A DNA stretch of 55,028 nt. Origin: Parabacteroides sp. ZJ-118. GTDB taxonomy: Bacteria > Bacteroidota > Bacteroidia > Bacteroidales > Tannerellaceae. Shown here in pieces: positions 37,501 through 47,305 of the stretch. The stretch lies in NCBI RefSeq assembly GCF_011038785.1, contig NZ_JAAKDT010000018.1, positions 1 through 55,028 of the forward strand, read 5' to 3'. The notes beneath the pieces were generated by a model. That model saw only the letters and a program-made list of their open reading frames with translations, searched no databases and was not told the DNA's origin. The translations under genes and the position numbers were made by a program. Each line of letters starts with the position of its first letter. Positions within the stretch are counted from its first letter, which is position 1.

Positions 37501-39062
37501 ACAATGGAATAGAGGAGCTATCCTTGCAGAAAAACGCCAAACTGGAGTTCTTGCAAGTCGACTCTTGCCCTCATCTGAAGACAGTGGCACTTCCTGACGC
37601 AAAAGAGAGACTAAGGTCGCTGAATATATGTTGGAGCTACGAGTTGGACAGCCTCGATGTTTCCGGATATACCAACCTGGATACATTAAATCTGCGTGGT
37701 TGCAATTCGTTGACCTATGCAGGCGAACTGTCGCAGCTCGTCAACTTGGAATACCTGTGGCTGAATAACACGCTGCTCGAACCGCTCAAAACGGATAGCA
37801 ACAACTATTCAAAGCTGAAACGACTGGGTGTTCCAAGGAAAACGAAGGCATTGGATGCCAGCCGGATCGAAAACCTGGAGGATCTGGATGTCGGCGGCTC
37901 CATGCTTACCATCTCGACCTTGCAACTCAAGAATACAGACTCTTGCTTTGTCCATGGGTGGACCTATCCGGACATCGAGGGCATCAAGAAAGTGACCAAC
38001 CCCGACGGGGACGAGTTCACCCCGTTCTATCTCTTCCCTGCAAACGAGAAGATCGACCTCTCTTCCGAGATGGTGATAGGTGATGAACCAACCTATGTGT
38101 TCGGGGCGGATGGTTCCGATGGTTTATACACCGTAAGAGGGAATATACACGATCGTGTCACCCTCCAATGGGTGAATTTGACATACGGGGACTGGGCAGT
38201 GGTGCTGATGGGTCAGATCGTCTCTTGTAAGGGCGATGCCAACCTTGACACGAAGGTGGATGTGCGCGACCTTGTTGTGACCGCCAACTATATCGTCCAA
38301 AACGAAGACGCACTGCCGGAGGATCAGTTCGGACGGTATGAAGCCGATGTAGACGACAACAACAGCGTCGATGCCGTCGATATGCAGAAGATTGTCAACC
38401 TAATCTTGAAACCGGCGACGAAAGGCACGATAGGGCTGCGTGGCGGCTATGTGCCGGCGGTTGAACTGTCGGTGGAGAACGGTTACCTTTATATGGAGGC
38501 TGAAGTGCCTGTCACTGCCTTGCAACTTGAACTGACCGGCATGACGCAGACTGAACCGCTGCTCGGAAAGGCAGCCGGGCTGACGCAGGTGTCGGCTGCA
38601 GGCGATACAACACGTATCCTCGGCTATAGTTTCAAGGGTGTGGCTATCCCCGCAGGGAAGTCTGTCCTGATGAAGTTCCCCGCAGGGGCACGTCTCGCCA
38701 AGGCGGTCTTCTCCGACGAGAAGGCGCAGCGTCTTGAGGTACGGACCAAGGGGGATATCGCCACGTCGAACGAGACAATCCGCCCGATGGATGACCAGCG
38801 GATTGGCAACTACCCGAACCCGTTCCGCGGGACGACTACACTGGTCTACCGGCTCGACGAAGCGGCGGACGATGTCTGCCTGCAGGTATTCAGCTTCAAC
38901 GGTGCGTTGGTGGAGATCGTCGGTGGCTTGCCCGCTGCGGCAGGTGAAAACCGCTTCGTCTACTCCGCCCGCCTCGGTGCCGGGACCTACCTCTACCGCC
39001 TTGCCGTCCGGAATCAGGGCAAGACATCTTATAGCAAGTCTAACACGTTTATCATTAAATAA
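34573..39062 (+). CDS. Large surface protein: signal peptide (out of frame by one G), leucine-rich repeats, dockerin, type-9-like C terminus
   Basis: ATG 34573 opens a clear signal peptide (MRMNDFFTFRRKTLLALM, then SLIVWCLPALGG), but that frame meets TAG at 34663-34665 just behind seven G (34656-34662). The main frame (about 1470 codons, 34641 to 39062) begins only with a poor GTG, without signal peptide. One extra G (eight) or two fewer (five) would join them. The mature part has leucine-rich-repeat blocks (for example LTYLDITHLSEWSK, GLKTLDLTKNTKLRQLE; about residues 300-1050), a dockerin with two Ca2+ loops (GDANLDTKVDVRDLV and ADVDDNNSVDAVDMQ; about 1196-1255), a cohesin-like strand region, and a C-terminal sorting-like domain (NYPNPFRGTTTLVYRL). 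Expected on the cell surface when in frame. Confidence 0.75.
34656..34662 (+). repeat. G7 homopolymer at the signal-peptide/mature junction
   Basis: Seven G between the codon for Leu27 of the signal peptide and the mature coding frame. Length modulo three decides whether the leader is fused to the 1.47-kb-codon body: 8 gives fusion (LGG-VENNG), 7 gives a stop after 30 codons. It could be a slippage switch or a sequencing/assembly indel. Confidence 0.85.
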
Positions 39063-39065
39063 GAG

Positions 39066-42000
39066 ATGGATATGAACAAGATAAGAAAAAGTTTGACGAT
39101 GGGGTTACTGCTGCTTTTGGCGGCAGTGACCACCACTGCACAGAATGTCTTCAGCATAAAAGACACGACTGTGTACAAAACCGAGGAAACCGAGACGATC
39201 ACGCTCGAACTGGCACTGAACAATACCGATCCGGTTACCGCCCTGCAATTCGACCTCTCCGTCCCGCAGGGGATGACGTTGCAAACTGGTTCCGTCCGGT
39301 TGGACAGCATGCGGATCATAGGCAAACACGAACTGAAGATGGCGCAGCAGGATTCCGTAACGTGGCGTTTCGTAGTTGTCGCCGCAAACAACGGCAACGA
39401 GCCGTTGGCGGGGAACAGCGGGACACTGATGTCGCTGCCGGTCACGCTCGACAATTCGTTCCGCTCGGGCCGGCTGACGATGAAGAACATCGTGCTGACC
39501 GACCGGATCGGGAATGATCTCCCCTCCTCTGCGGAGATGGGACAGGTCTTCTTGGTGGAGAAACAGAAACAGTCGTTGCAGATATTCGGCTTAGAGCAGA
39601 TCGTGAACCCGAGCAAGGCAGCCGAAATCACCTGGGAACCGAAAGATGTGGCTGTCGATGTCAAATACTACGAGGATGGAGCCTGTACAAAAATAGCTTC
39701 GGATAGCGCCCGGAAAGCAGTAGGCATTGTTTACGTTGTCGTCGGTTTTGGCGGGAATGAGACGGTCGCCGCTTACCAAGACACCTTGCGGATGGTGATC
39801 ACCGATAAGAAGCCAGTCAATCTGGGAGAAAAAGGGACGGTCCTGCCGACTGCCTCCACGATCTTGGAGGGGCAACCACTGTCGACCTCCATCCTGTCGG
39901 GCGGCAAGGTGGTCATTGCTACCGGAAGCGATACGATTCCGTTGCCCGGCACCTTTGCCTGGACAAACGGGAACGAGCTTGCTACAACTACGGGAGAGTA
40001 TGCCGTCACTTTCACACCCGATGATGGGACTTATCACCGCGTCGGTACGTCGATTCCTTTGGAAGTGATCCCGGTATATGACGTGTTCGTCAACAATCCT
40101 GAAAACGGTTCGATCTCGGCAACGGGGTTGAAAACCGACAACCGCTACGCAAAGGGAGAGAAGCTGGTATTGAAAGCATTGCCGGCAGCCAACTACCAAT
40201 TCGACCGCTGGTCGAACGGGGTGACGACCGACACCACGACCTGGGAAGTAAACAATAACGGGACGATCTCCGCCACGTTCACACCGATCATGCATACCGT
40301 ATCGTTCAGCACGACCGGTTCCGGTGCGCTCTCTATCAAGACGGCGAAGGGGGAAACGGTCTCATCCGGTGGCCAAGTGCAGCAAGGAACCGAACTGTTC
40401 ATCACAGCCGAGCTCGACTTTGGCTATGTTTTGAAGGAGCTGACATTGAACGGAACCCCCTTCACCTCCGGCAAGTTCATCCTCGGGCAGGATGATGTGA
40501 CATTTGCAGCGATATTCGAGGAGGCGGAAAGCCTGTATCCGGTCAAGGCGAACGGAATATCAAACGGGGTGATCCGCCTGTTCAAGGCTGACGCTGACGG
40601 CACGCCGATCCCGTCCGGCACCGCCATGAAAGAGGGGGAGAGCTTCAAAATAATGGCGCTGCCCAATGCAGGGTATGAACTGGGGCGTGTATCATTCAAC
40701 GGGAAAGATCTCACTCCAAGCGGAGGAACCAATATCTTTACCGCTACGGTTACCACAGAGTATAACCTGGTCGATGCGACCTTCACGGCGAAGGAATATA
40801 CATTGAAGATAACGACAGGTGATGGTGGCACGGTATCGGTGACAGGTAACGGGAAGGATCTTTCTAACGATGACAAGATTCTCTACGGCTCCACCATCCA
40901 AATTAAGGAGCCGGAGCCGACCAATTCCGATTCGCATAAGTTCACCTCTTTGGTCATCAACGGCCGCAAGATCGAAACCTTCCCGCACACACTGACGGTC
41001 AACAGCGACGTGCGCATTGCCGCCACATTCGAGGAGCTGACGACCATTGAAGACGAATATCTTATCAATGAGGCTCAGTCCTATAACTACAACGGGCAGG
41101 ACAAGCGGTTCTTCATCTACACGACCCAGACATACGCAAGGAAGTTCAATATCACCTATATCAATGAGGATGGGGAACGATTTGAGGATTGTGTCATAAA
41201 AGCCGATACCTATAGTTTGAAAGTCACCCGTCCGGCAGACGAGATTTACAAGGCGTACATATCCAGTGATGAACATTTCAAAAAGAAGTTGATCATCAGG
41301 AAAGCCAAGATGGCGGTAAAGACGCCTCCGACCTCTGATTCTGAGGGTGAGGCTACACAACCGGCAAAAGTCGATAGTGTGAAAGAAGGGGATATCATGA
41401 AATATACGTATACAGCTACAGGTGAAAATGCAGAAAGCTACGAACCTGCCATCTACTATCTGTCAACTAAAGATTCTGTGAAAGTTACATCCAGCAACCA
41501 GATCTGGTATGACAACAGTGCTCCAAGGACGAAAGCTGCCGGGTTGCGGTCAGCCCGAATGATGACAAAGGCGGATACAGAGACAGCTCCTGTAACAGGA
41601 TATGTCAAAGTCACGAACGGTGATTTCCCGTGCGAACCGGAAGAAGATGATAATAGAAGCTTTTCGATACGGGAAGGCACGCCAATTACGCTTGAAGCTA
41701 TTCCGGCCGAAGGGTATAAGTTCGTAAGCTGGTCTGATAATAAGAGGGATCAGACAAGAGAATTCACAGTAACAGCCGATGCCACCCTCCCTACGGCAAC
41801 ATTTGCGCCGAAAGATGACGTGACAGCCTCTTTGGTCTCCAGTGAAGCGGTTTATAACGGTAAGATACAGGTGGTTTCCGTAAGTGGCAATATAGAGAAT
41901 GCTCAAGTCAATGCCTACAAAGACCGGGAGTGTACCCAGATCGCCGATCTGAAAAATGTGGGCGAGTACTGGATCAGCATCTACCGTCCGGAAAACGAGA

Positions 42001-42605
42001 CTGCCCTTGAGGTGAGAGACACGGTCGGGTTCAAAATCACTCCTGCCCCGCTGCCGGATATCATCGCTCCTACGACCATGGAGATCGCTGCCGACGAGAC
42101 ATTGGCTCAGGTGCAGCTGATGGGTGGAAATGCCGGAAGCATTCCCGGTTCGTTCAGCTGGAAAAACTCTGCCGAACCTGTGACGGCCGGGACCAAGACA
42201 TACACGGCTATCTTCACCTCTTCTGATCCGAACTACGAACCGACCAAGGAGGTGAAGGTTTCCGTGACAGGCTTGTCTGTGACATCGTCCGGTACCAATC
42301 CGAACCCCGGGCCTACCCCCGGCACTGATCCCGATACCGACCCTGACACCAATCAAGGGAACCCGGATGTCCCGACATCAATAGAAGAGATCGCCTCCGA
42401 GACATTGTTAGTCGTCCGTGAAGGTGGGTTGGAGATCCATCCGGCGGCTCCGGTGGAGGTGGCAGTCGTCTCGATCAACGGGAAATATCTGTATAATGGC
42501 GAGATAGCAGCCGTCACGACGGTTCGGATCCCTCAGCCAGGCATCTACATCGTCTCCTTCGTCAAAGAGGGCAAGGCCGTCGCACGCAAAGTCAGAATCA
42601 TGTAA
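39066..42605 (+). CDS. Large surface protein: cohesin-like domain, InlB-B-like repeats, type-9/DUF6383-like C terminus
   Basis: 1179 residues, 3 bp downstream of the dockerin gene stop, so co-transcribed. Signal peptide MDMNKIRKSLTMGLLLLLAA. Residues about 28-170 resemble a cohesin: ETITLELALNNTDPVTALQF, DLSVPQGMTLQTGSV, and LMSLPVTLDN. About 340-680 are InlB B-repeat-like modules (NPENGSISATGLKTDNRYA, PAANYQFDRWSNGVTTDT, repeated in variant form). About 935-1090 are beta-sandwich repeats (MBG-like), followed by a Pro/Asp/Thr linker (PNPGPTPGTDPDTDPDT). The C terminus (VVSINGKYLYNGEIA, then ...VARKVRIM) resembles surface-attachment tails. A scaffold for the dockerin neighbour is plausible but not shown. 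Confidence 0.75.
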   Translation: MDMNKIRKSLTMGLLLLLAAVTTTAQNVFSIKDTTVYKTEETETITLELALNNTDPVTALQFDLSVPQGMTLQTGSVRLDSMRIIGKHELKMAQQDSVTWRFVVVAANNGNEPLAGNSGTLMSLPVTLDNSFRSGRLTMKNIVLTDRIGNDLPSSAEMGQVFLVEKQKQSLQIFGLEQIVNPSKAAEITWEPKDVAVDVKYYEDGACTKIASDSARKAVGIVYVVVGFGGNETVAAYQDTLRMVITDKKPVNLGEKGTVLPTASTILEGQPLSTSILSGGKVVIATGSDTIPLPGTFAWTNGNELATTTGEYAVTFTPDDGTYHRVGTSIPLEVIPVYDVFVNNPENGSISATGLKTDNRYAKGEKLVLKALPAANYQFDRWSNGVTTDTTTWEVNNNGTISATFTPIMHTVSFSTTGSGALSIKTAKGETVSSGGQVQQGTELFITAELDFGYVLKELTLNGTPFTSGKFILGQDDVTFAAIFEEAESLYPVKANGISNGVIRLFKADADGTPIPSGTAMKEGESFKIMALPNAGYELGRVSFNGKDLTPSGGTNIFTATVTTEYNLVDATFTAKEYTLKITTGDGGTVSVTGNGKDLSNDDKILYGSTIQIKEPEPTNSDSHKFTSLVINGRKIETFPHTLTVNSDVRIAATFEELTTIEDEYLINEAQSYNYNGQDKRFFIYTTQTYARKFNITYINEDGERFEDCVIKADTYSLKVTRPADEIYKAYISSDEHFKKKLIIRKAKMAVKTPPTSDSEGEATQPAKVDSVKEGDIMKYTYTATGENAESYEPAIYYLSTKDSVKVTSSNQIWYDNSAPRTKAAGLRSARMMTKADTETAPVTGYVKVTNGDFPCEPEEDDNRSFSIREGTPITLEAIPAEGYKFVSWSDNKRDQTREFTVTADATLPTATFAPKDDVTASLVSSEAVYNGKIQVVSVSGNIENAQVNAYKDRECTQIADLKNVGEYWISIYRPENETALEVRDTVGFKITPAPLPDIIAPTTMEIAADETLAQVQLMGGNAGSIPGSFSWKNSAEPVTAGTKTYTAIFTSSDPNYEPTKEVKVSVTGLSVTSSGTNPNPGPTPGTDPDTDPDTNQGNPDVPTSIEEIASETLLVVREGGLEIHPAAPVEVAVVSINGKYLYNGEIAAVTTVRIPQPGIYIVSFVKEGKAVARKVRIM

Positions 42606-42638
42606 CCGCTCTCCTTCCCAAAGGAACAACATCGAAAA

Positions 42639-42685
42639 AGAGGCTGTGTCATAATTAAGGTTTTACGACACAGCCTCTGTTTTTT
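42639..42685 (+). terminator. Terminator of the dockerin/cohesin operon
   Basis: AGAGGCTGTGTC (42639-42650) and GACACAGCCTCT (42667-42678) form a perfect 12-bp stem with a 16-nt loop, followed by GTTTTTT. Confidence 0.85.
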
Positions 42686-42746
42686 GGTTGTGAGGATTGG
42701 GGCTTTGTAGCAGAGGCAGATGTCCGTAGCGGTTGAGGAATGTGTG

Positions 42747-43823
42747 TTACTTCGTCTCGTCGATAATCATGCCGCTGCCCAGACATAGATGATGGTCTTT
42801 GTCATAGATTACACAGTATTGGCCGGGAGCGATACCTTGAATCTTATCATCGGATTCTACACGATATAGATCTCCGATACGATAGATGTAGCCATGCGTG
42901 AATTCCGGGGTATGACGGATCTTGAAAGTGATTTCTTTCTCACCCTCAAATTCTCCCCAAGGATCTTCCGTGATAAAATCGAAACCTTGCATATGAATCA
43001 CCTTGCCATATTGCGTTTCCGGGTCGTAGCCGTTAGAGACATAAATGATATTTCGCTTAATGTCCTTTTGAATAACGAACCAAGGGCCGCCACTTAATCC
43101 CAATCCCTTGCGCTGGCCGATCGTATGGAACCAATACCCATTGTGTTTACCCAAGACTTTACCCGTCTCCAATTCTACGATTTTTCCCGGGCGTTTCCCT
43201 AAATAACGCTCGATAAAGTCGTTGTAGTTAATCTTGCCTAAGAAGCAAATGCCTTGGCTATCCTTACGCTTGGCGCTCGGTAGTTTCTGGGTCTCGGCGA
43301 TGGCACGCACCTCGCTTTTCATTAAATGCCCGATCGGGAACATGAGTTTCCGTATCTGTAGGCGGGTGATCTGCCCTAAGAAATCAGTCTGGTCCTTTAC
43401 CGGGTCCTTGGCGGTAGAAAGCCATGTCTTGCCATTTATCTCCGTGGTCGTGGCATAATGACCGGTCGCGATCTTATCGAAATCCTTGCCCCATTTCTCC
43501 TCGAAACAACCGAACTTGATATATTTATTACACATCATATCGGGGTTGGGGGTAAGGCCTCGTTTGACAGAGTCGATCGTATAGCTTACCACCCGATCCC
43601 AATACTCGTCGTGCAAGGAGACGATCTCGAACCGGCATCCATACTTGCGGGCGATATACGAGGTGATCTCGATATCCTCTTCCGCCGGGCAATCGATATA
43701 GCCGTCCTTGTCTTCCATGCCGATGCGGATATAGAAGATGGTCGGATCGTATCCCGCCTCTTTGAGTTGATGCACTACGACAGAGCTGTCTACTCCTCCT
43801 GAAACTAATGCCGCTATTTCCAT
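42747..43823 (-). CDS. mnmA: tRNA-specific 2-thiouridylase
   Basis: 358 residues from ATG 43823 ([20 protein letters not shown]); the frame continues upstream to 43859 but the P-loop normally lies at the very N terminus. SGGVDSS is the PP-loop; the catalytic cysteines lie in [12 protein letters not shown] and [14 protein letters not shown]. The enzyme adenylates and thiolates U34 of tRNA-Lys, -Glu and -Gln. Slightly short C-terminal region but complete. Divergent from the DPP III gene, with overlapping control regions. Confidence 0.93.
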   Translation of the reverse strand: MEIAALVSGGVDSSVVVHQLKEAGYDPTIFYIRIGMEDKDGYIDCPAEEDIEITSYIARKYGCRFEIVSLHDEYWDRVVSYTIDSVKRGLTPNPDMMCNKYIKFGCFEEKWGKDFDKIATGHYATTTEINGKTWLSTAKDPVKDQTDFLGQITRLQIRKLMFPIGHLMKSEVRAIAETQKLPSAKRKDSQGICFLGKINYNDFIERYLGKRPGKIVELETGKVLGKHNGYWFHTIGQRKGLGLSGGPWFVIQKDIKRNIIYVSNGYDPETQYGKVIHMQGFDFITEDPWGEFEGEKEITFKIRHTPEFTHGYIYRIGDLYRVESDDKIQGIAPGQYCVIYDKDHHLCLGSGMIIDETK

Positions 43824-43856
43824 GCTCTCGTTTTTTAGTCTTTGCTTTTGAACGCA

Positions 43857-43864
43857 CAAAGGTA
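43857..43864 (-). promoter_or_regulatory. -7 element of mnmA
   Basis: On the minus strand TACCTTTG, a perfect TAnnTTTG box, 33 bp upstream of the ATG at 43823. Confidence 0.55.
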
Positions 43865-43881
43865 GGGAAAAATCTCAAACC

Positions 43882-43912
43882 TTTGATATTGACCGTATAT
43901 TCTCTATCTTCG
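43882..43912 (+). promoter_or_regulatory. Promoter of the DPP III gene
   Basis: TTTG (43882-43885), 19 bp, TATCTTCG (43905-43912), close to the Bacteroidetes consensus and 84 bp upstream of the ATG. Confidence 0.6.
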
Positions 43913-43995
43913 CGGCTGGCTCTTATGGGAACGCTGGCTTTCAAACCATGAGCTTTAGATGTAATGTATTATAGGGAAAGCAAATCGTAGTAAAT

Positions 43996-46056
43996 ATGAA
44001 AAAAATAATGTTATCGCTTATGACAGCTATGGCTATGACGGCTTGTACGGGCCAAAAGTCGGATACGGCATCTCAGGATTCCGATAAAGATTTCAATTAT
44101 GTGGTGGATCAGTTCGCCGATCTAGAGATTCTTCGTTATAAAGTTCCGGGGTTCGAGTCCCTCTCCTTGCGACAAAAGCAACTGCTATATCATCTTTCCG
44201 AGGCGGCCTTGATGGGACGCGATATATTCTTTGATCAGAATGGACGCTATAACCTGGCGATCCGCAGGACATTGGAGGCTATTTATACGAATTATAAGGG
44301 AGATCGGGAGGACGCCCAATTCAAGGCTTTGGAAACCTATTTGAAACGGGTATGGTTCGCCAGCGGTATCCATCATCACTATGCCTTGGATAAATTCGTG
44401 CCGGGTTTCACGCCGGAGTTCTTTATGGATTGTGTCCACCAGATCGACGCTAAGCAGTTACCTCTTCGTGAGGATCAAAACGTAGATCAGTTCATGGCGG
44501 AGATCGCTCCGGTAATCTTTGATCCGGACGTTATGCCAAGGCGCAGCGTACAAAGCGGTGACGGTGATCTGATCAAGGCTTCTTCTAATAATTATTACGG
44601 GGGAGGCATTCGTCAAAAAGAGGTAGAGGACTTCTATACGCGAATGAAAATGGGAAGGGATACGATTTCCCCGATTTCTTACGGCTTGAACAGCCGTTTG
44701 GTAAAAGAGAATGGTACAGTCGTTGAAAAGGTATGGAAAATAGGAGGGCTTTATTCCGCCGCGATCGAAAAAATCGTAGATCAATTGCGACAAGCCTTGC
44801 CCTTCGCCGAGAATGATACGCAGAAAGCGATCATCGGGAGATTGATCGAATATTATCAAACAGGCGATTTGAAGACTTTCGATGCTTATTCGATCCTTTG
44901 GGTAGAGGATACCGTGTCGGAGGTGGATTTCGTGAATGGCTTTATCGAGACGTATGGAGATCCGTTAGGAATGAAAGCGAGCTGGGAGTCTACCGTGAAT
45001 TTTACGAATAAGGAGGCGACAAAGCGTACGAAAATCATAAGTGATAACGCACAATGGTTTGAGGATCATTCTCCGGTCGATAAGCGTTTCAAGAAAGAGC
45101 AGGTGAAAGGAGTCAGCGCTAAAGTAATCACGGTGTCTATGTTGGGAGGTGATTGCTATCCGGCTACCCCGATCGGTATCAATTTGCCAAACGCGGATTG
45201 GATTCGTAGAGATCATGGCTCAAAGTCTGTCACGATTGAGAATATCACGGAGGCTTATGATAAGGCATCTCAGGGAAACGGCTTTAGCGAAGAGTTCGTT
45301 TGGAGTGACGCGGAGCGGAACGGTATGCGGAAGTACGGCTTCTTGACGGATAATCTACATACGGATTTACATGAGTGTCTGGGACATGGTTCCGGTAAAT
45401 TGTTGGAAAATACGGATCCGGATGCCTTGAAAGCCTATAGCTCTACATTGGAGGAAACCCGTGCGGATTTGTTTGGCTTGTATTATTTGGCGGATCCGAA
45501 GCTGGTGGAACTGGGATTGCTTCCGGACGGCGAGGCTTACAAATCGGAATACTATAAATATATAATGAATGGCTTGATGACCCAGTTGGTCCGTATTGAG
45601 TTCGGCAAGAATGTAGAGGAGGCACATATGCGTAACCGCCAGTTGATCGCGAAATGGTCTTACGAGAAAGGGCAGGAAGCGAATGTGATTGAATTGAAAA
45701 AACGGGATGGAAAGACCTATGTGGTTGTGAATGACTATCCGAAGTTGCGTGAGCTGTTTGGAACATTGCTCGCTGAGATTCAACGTATCAAGAGTGAGGG
45801 TGATTATGTGGCCGGAAAGAATCTTGTTGAGGGATATGGCGTGAAAGTAGATCCGGAGTTGCATGCGGAGGTCTTGGAGCGCTATGCTAAGTTGAACTTG
45901 GCTCCCTATAAAGGTTTTGTCAACCCTGTGATGAGAGAGGTAAAGAAGGCTAACGGTGAGGTTACCGATATCGTCTTAGACTATACGGAAGGTTATACCG
46001 ACCAGATGCTTCGTTATGGCCGTGATTATTCTTTTTTGCCGACTTATAATGATTAA
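43996..46056 (+). CDS. Dipeptidyl peptidase III (M49) lipoprotein
   Basis: 686 residues. N-terminal lipoprotein signal (MKKIMLSLMTAMAMTAC, Cys at 17). The zinc site reads HECLGHGSGK (about His459), the M49 form HEXXXH with a spare residue, and EETRAD (about Glu486) supplies the second Glu, as in DPP III. It removes dipeptides from short peptides. It complements the two DPP-IV and the C1 peptidase of this window. Followed after 3 bp by the DNA alkylation repair gene. Some databases label such genes as dihydrofolate reductase; nothing in the sequence supports that. Confidence 0.9.
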   Translation: MKKIMLSLMTAMAMTACTGQKSDTASQDSDKDFNYVVDQFADLEILRYKVPGFESLSLRQKQLLYHLSEAALMGRDIFFDQNGRYNLAIRRTLEAIYTNYKGDREDAQFKALETYLKRVWFASGIHHHYALDKFVPGFTPEFFMDCVHQIDAKQLPLREDQNVDQFMAEIAPVIFDPDVMPRRSVQSGDGDLIKASSNNYYGGGIRQKEVEDFYTRMKMGRDTISPISYGLNSRLVKENGTVVEKVWKIGGLYSAAIEKIVDQLRQALPFAENDTQKAIIGRLIEYYQTGDLKTFDAYSILWVEDTVSEVDFVNGFIETYGDPLGMKASWESTVNFTNKEATKRTKIISDNAQWFEDHSPVDKRFKKEQVKGVSAKVITVSMLGGDCYPATPIGINLPNADWIRRDHGSKSVTIENITEAYDKASQGNGFSEEFVWSDAERNGMRKYGFLTDNLHTDLHECLGHGSGKLLENTDPDALKAYSSTLEETRADLFGLYYLADPKLVELGLLPDGEAYKSEYYKYIMNGLMTQLVRIEFGKNVEEAHMRNRQLIAKWSYEKGQEANVIELKKRDGKTYVVVNDYPKLRELFGTLLAEIQRIKSEGDYVAGKNLVEGYGVKVDPELHAEVLERYAKLNLAPYKGFVNPVMREVKKANGEVTDIVLDYTEGYTDQMLRYGRDYSFLPTYND

Positions 46057-46059
46057 TGG

Positions 46060-46755
46060 ATGGAAAGTTTACAGGACGAGATAAGGGAGATCCGCAAGGA
46101 ACTTCGTTTGGCGATGAACGGGGTGATTTCCACGAGTATGCGTGAGAAAGGGATCGTATATAAGTTGAATTTCGGGGTTCCGTATCCCGAGATAAAGGGA
46201 ATCGCCCGTAAGCATAAACCGGATGGAAAGCTAGCGGCGGCTTTATGGAAAGAAGACATCCGTGAGTTTAAGATATTGGCAACATTTCTCCAACCCGCCG
46301 AGACGTTGCCTTCGGATGAGGCGAAACGTTGGGTCAAGGAGATTCCTTATTTGGAGATAGCGGAGCATTGCTGCCGGAACTTGTTCGTTCATCTGCCTTA
46401 TATGGAGAACTTCACGTCTGATCTGGTCGCAGATAAGGAAAATGCGTTCGCCCGCACGGTCGCCTTTCTTACTTGGGCCGAGAATTTCAAGCGAGGTGGT
46501 AGTTTGTCTTCCGCGGTTTTTGGATCTTTCTTGACAGAAACCTTACGTAGTCTGGCGGAGACGAAGGGTTTTAAGTCTACGCTGAAAGAGAAACAAGCGT
46601 CTGTTCTAGCCATGAAGTTATACGGGCGTCAATCCGCGGAGAATGCGGAAAGGATCCTACACGGTTTTAAGGAATTTCAGGAGGCCGCGGGAAACACGCC
46701 GGGATTACAAGAAATCTATAATGAATTAAAATTCGAGTTTGAATATTATCGGTAA
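46060..46755 (+). CDS. DNA alkylation repair (AlkD-like HEAT-repeat) protein
   Basis: 231 residues, alpha-helical throughout. Marks of the family are SMREKGIVYKLNFGVPYPEI, WKEDIREFKILATFLQP and FARTVAFLTWAENFKRG. In AlkD the HEAT-like repeats wrap alkylated DNA to release bases; the exact catalytic Asp/Trp set cannot be assured here. Forms an operon with the DPP III gene (3-bp gap), and a promoter for the next genes follows it. Confidence 0.75.
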   Translation: MESLQDEIREIRKELRLAMNGVISTSMREKGIVYKLNFGVPYPEIKGIARKHKPDGKLAAALWKEDIREFKILATFLQPAETLPSDEAKRWVKEIPYLEIAEHCCRNLFVHLPYMENFTSDLVADKENAFARTVAFLTWAENFKRGGSLSSAVFGSFLTETLRSLAETKGFKSTLKEKQASVLAMKLYGRQSAENAERILHGFKEFQEAAGNTPGLQEIYNELKFEFEYYR

Positions 46756-46758
46756 GGC

Positions 46759-46788
46759 TTTGCGTTTAAAATAAATGCGCTAACTTTG
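46759..46788 (+). promoter_or_regulatory. Promoter of the Fur-family gene (and purA)
   Basis: TTTG (46759-46762), 18 bp, TAACTTTG (46781-46788), followed by the ATG at 46811. Confidence 0.7.
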
Positions 46789-46810
46789 TCGTTCATGCGG
46801 CCTTTAGGAG

Positions 46811-47272
46811 ATGGAAGCGAAAGTTTATACGGAGATACGTGAGTTGTTTACCGAATATCTAACGGAGAAGAAACTGCGAAAAACCGAGGAGAGATATACT
46901 ATATTCAAGGAGATATGTGCTTTCCCCGGCCATTTTGACGTGTGCATGCTTTTGGATCGGTTGGAGCGAGACAACTTCCATGTCAGCAAGGCGACACTCT
47001 ATAATACGTTGGATGTACTGGTTGACGCCGGTTTGGTGGTGCGTCATCAAGTGACCGCCCAGTCGGTGCAATATGAGTTGAGGATATATGCCGATACGCA
47101 TTTGCATTTGGTTTGTACGAGATGCGGGGGCATCCGGGAGCTGCGAAACGGTACGTTGAAAGCGGATATGAGAAACCTGAAAGTCTCTCGTTTTACGCCG
47201 GAGTATTATTGTTTGTATATTTATGGCCTGTGCAGTAAATGCAAGTTTAAGTCGCAGAGGTCTGGTAAATAA
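46811..47272 (+). CDS. Fur-family transcriptional regulator
   Basis: 153 residues. The winged helix (KTEERYTIFKEICAFPGHFD, then VSKATLYNTLDVLVDAGLVV) and a dimerisation/metal half with HLHLVCTRCGGIREL and YIYGLCSKCKFKS, i.e. two CxxC pairs for structural zinc. Whether it senses iron, zinc or peroxide cannot be read. 33 bp upstream of purA, so probably co-transcribed with it, an unusual pairing. Confidence 0.88.
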   Translation: MEAKVYTEIRELFTEYLTEKKLRKTEERYTIFKEICAFPGHFDVCMLLDRLERDNFHVSKATLYNTLDVLVDAGLVVRHQVTAQSVQYELRIYADTHLHLVCTRCGGIRELRNGTLKADMRNLKVSRFTPEYYCLYIYGLCSKCKFKSQRSGK

Positions 47273-47305
47273 GAATATTAATAGCCTATAATAAATATAG
47301 AAAAG

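Noticed and set aside
43996-46056. Dihydrofolate reductase
   Set aside because: The sequence shows the M49 peptidase zinc motif HECLGH and EETRAD, and no DHFR features.
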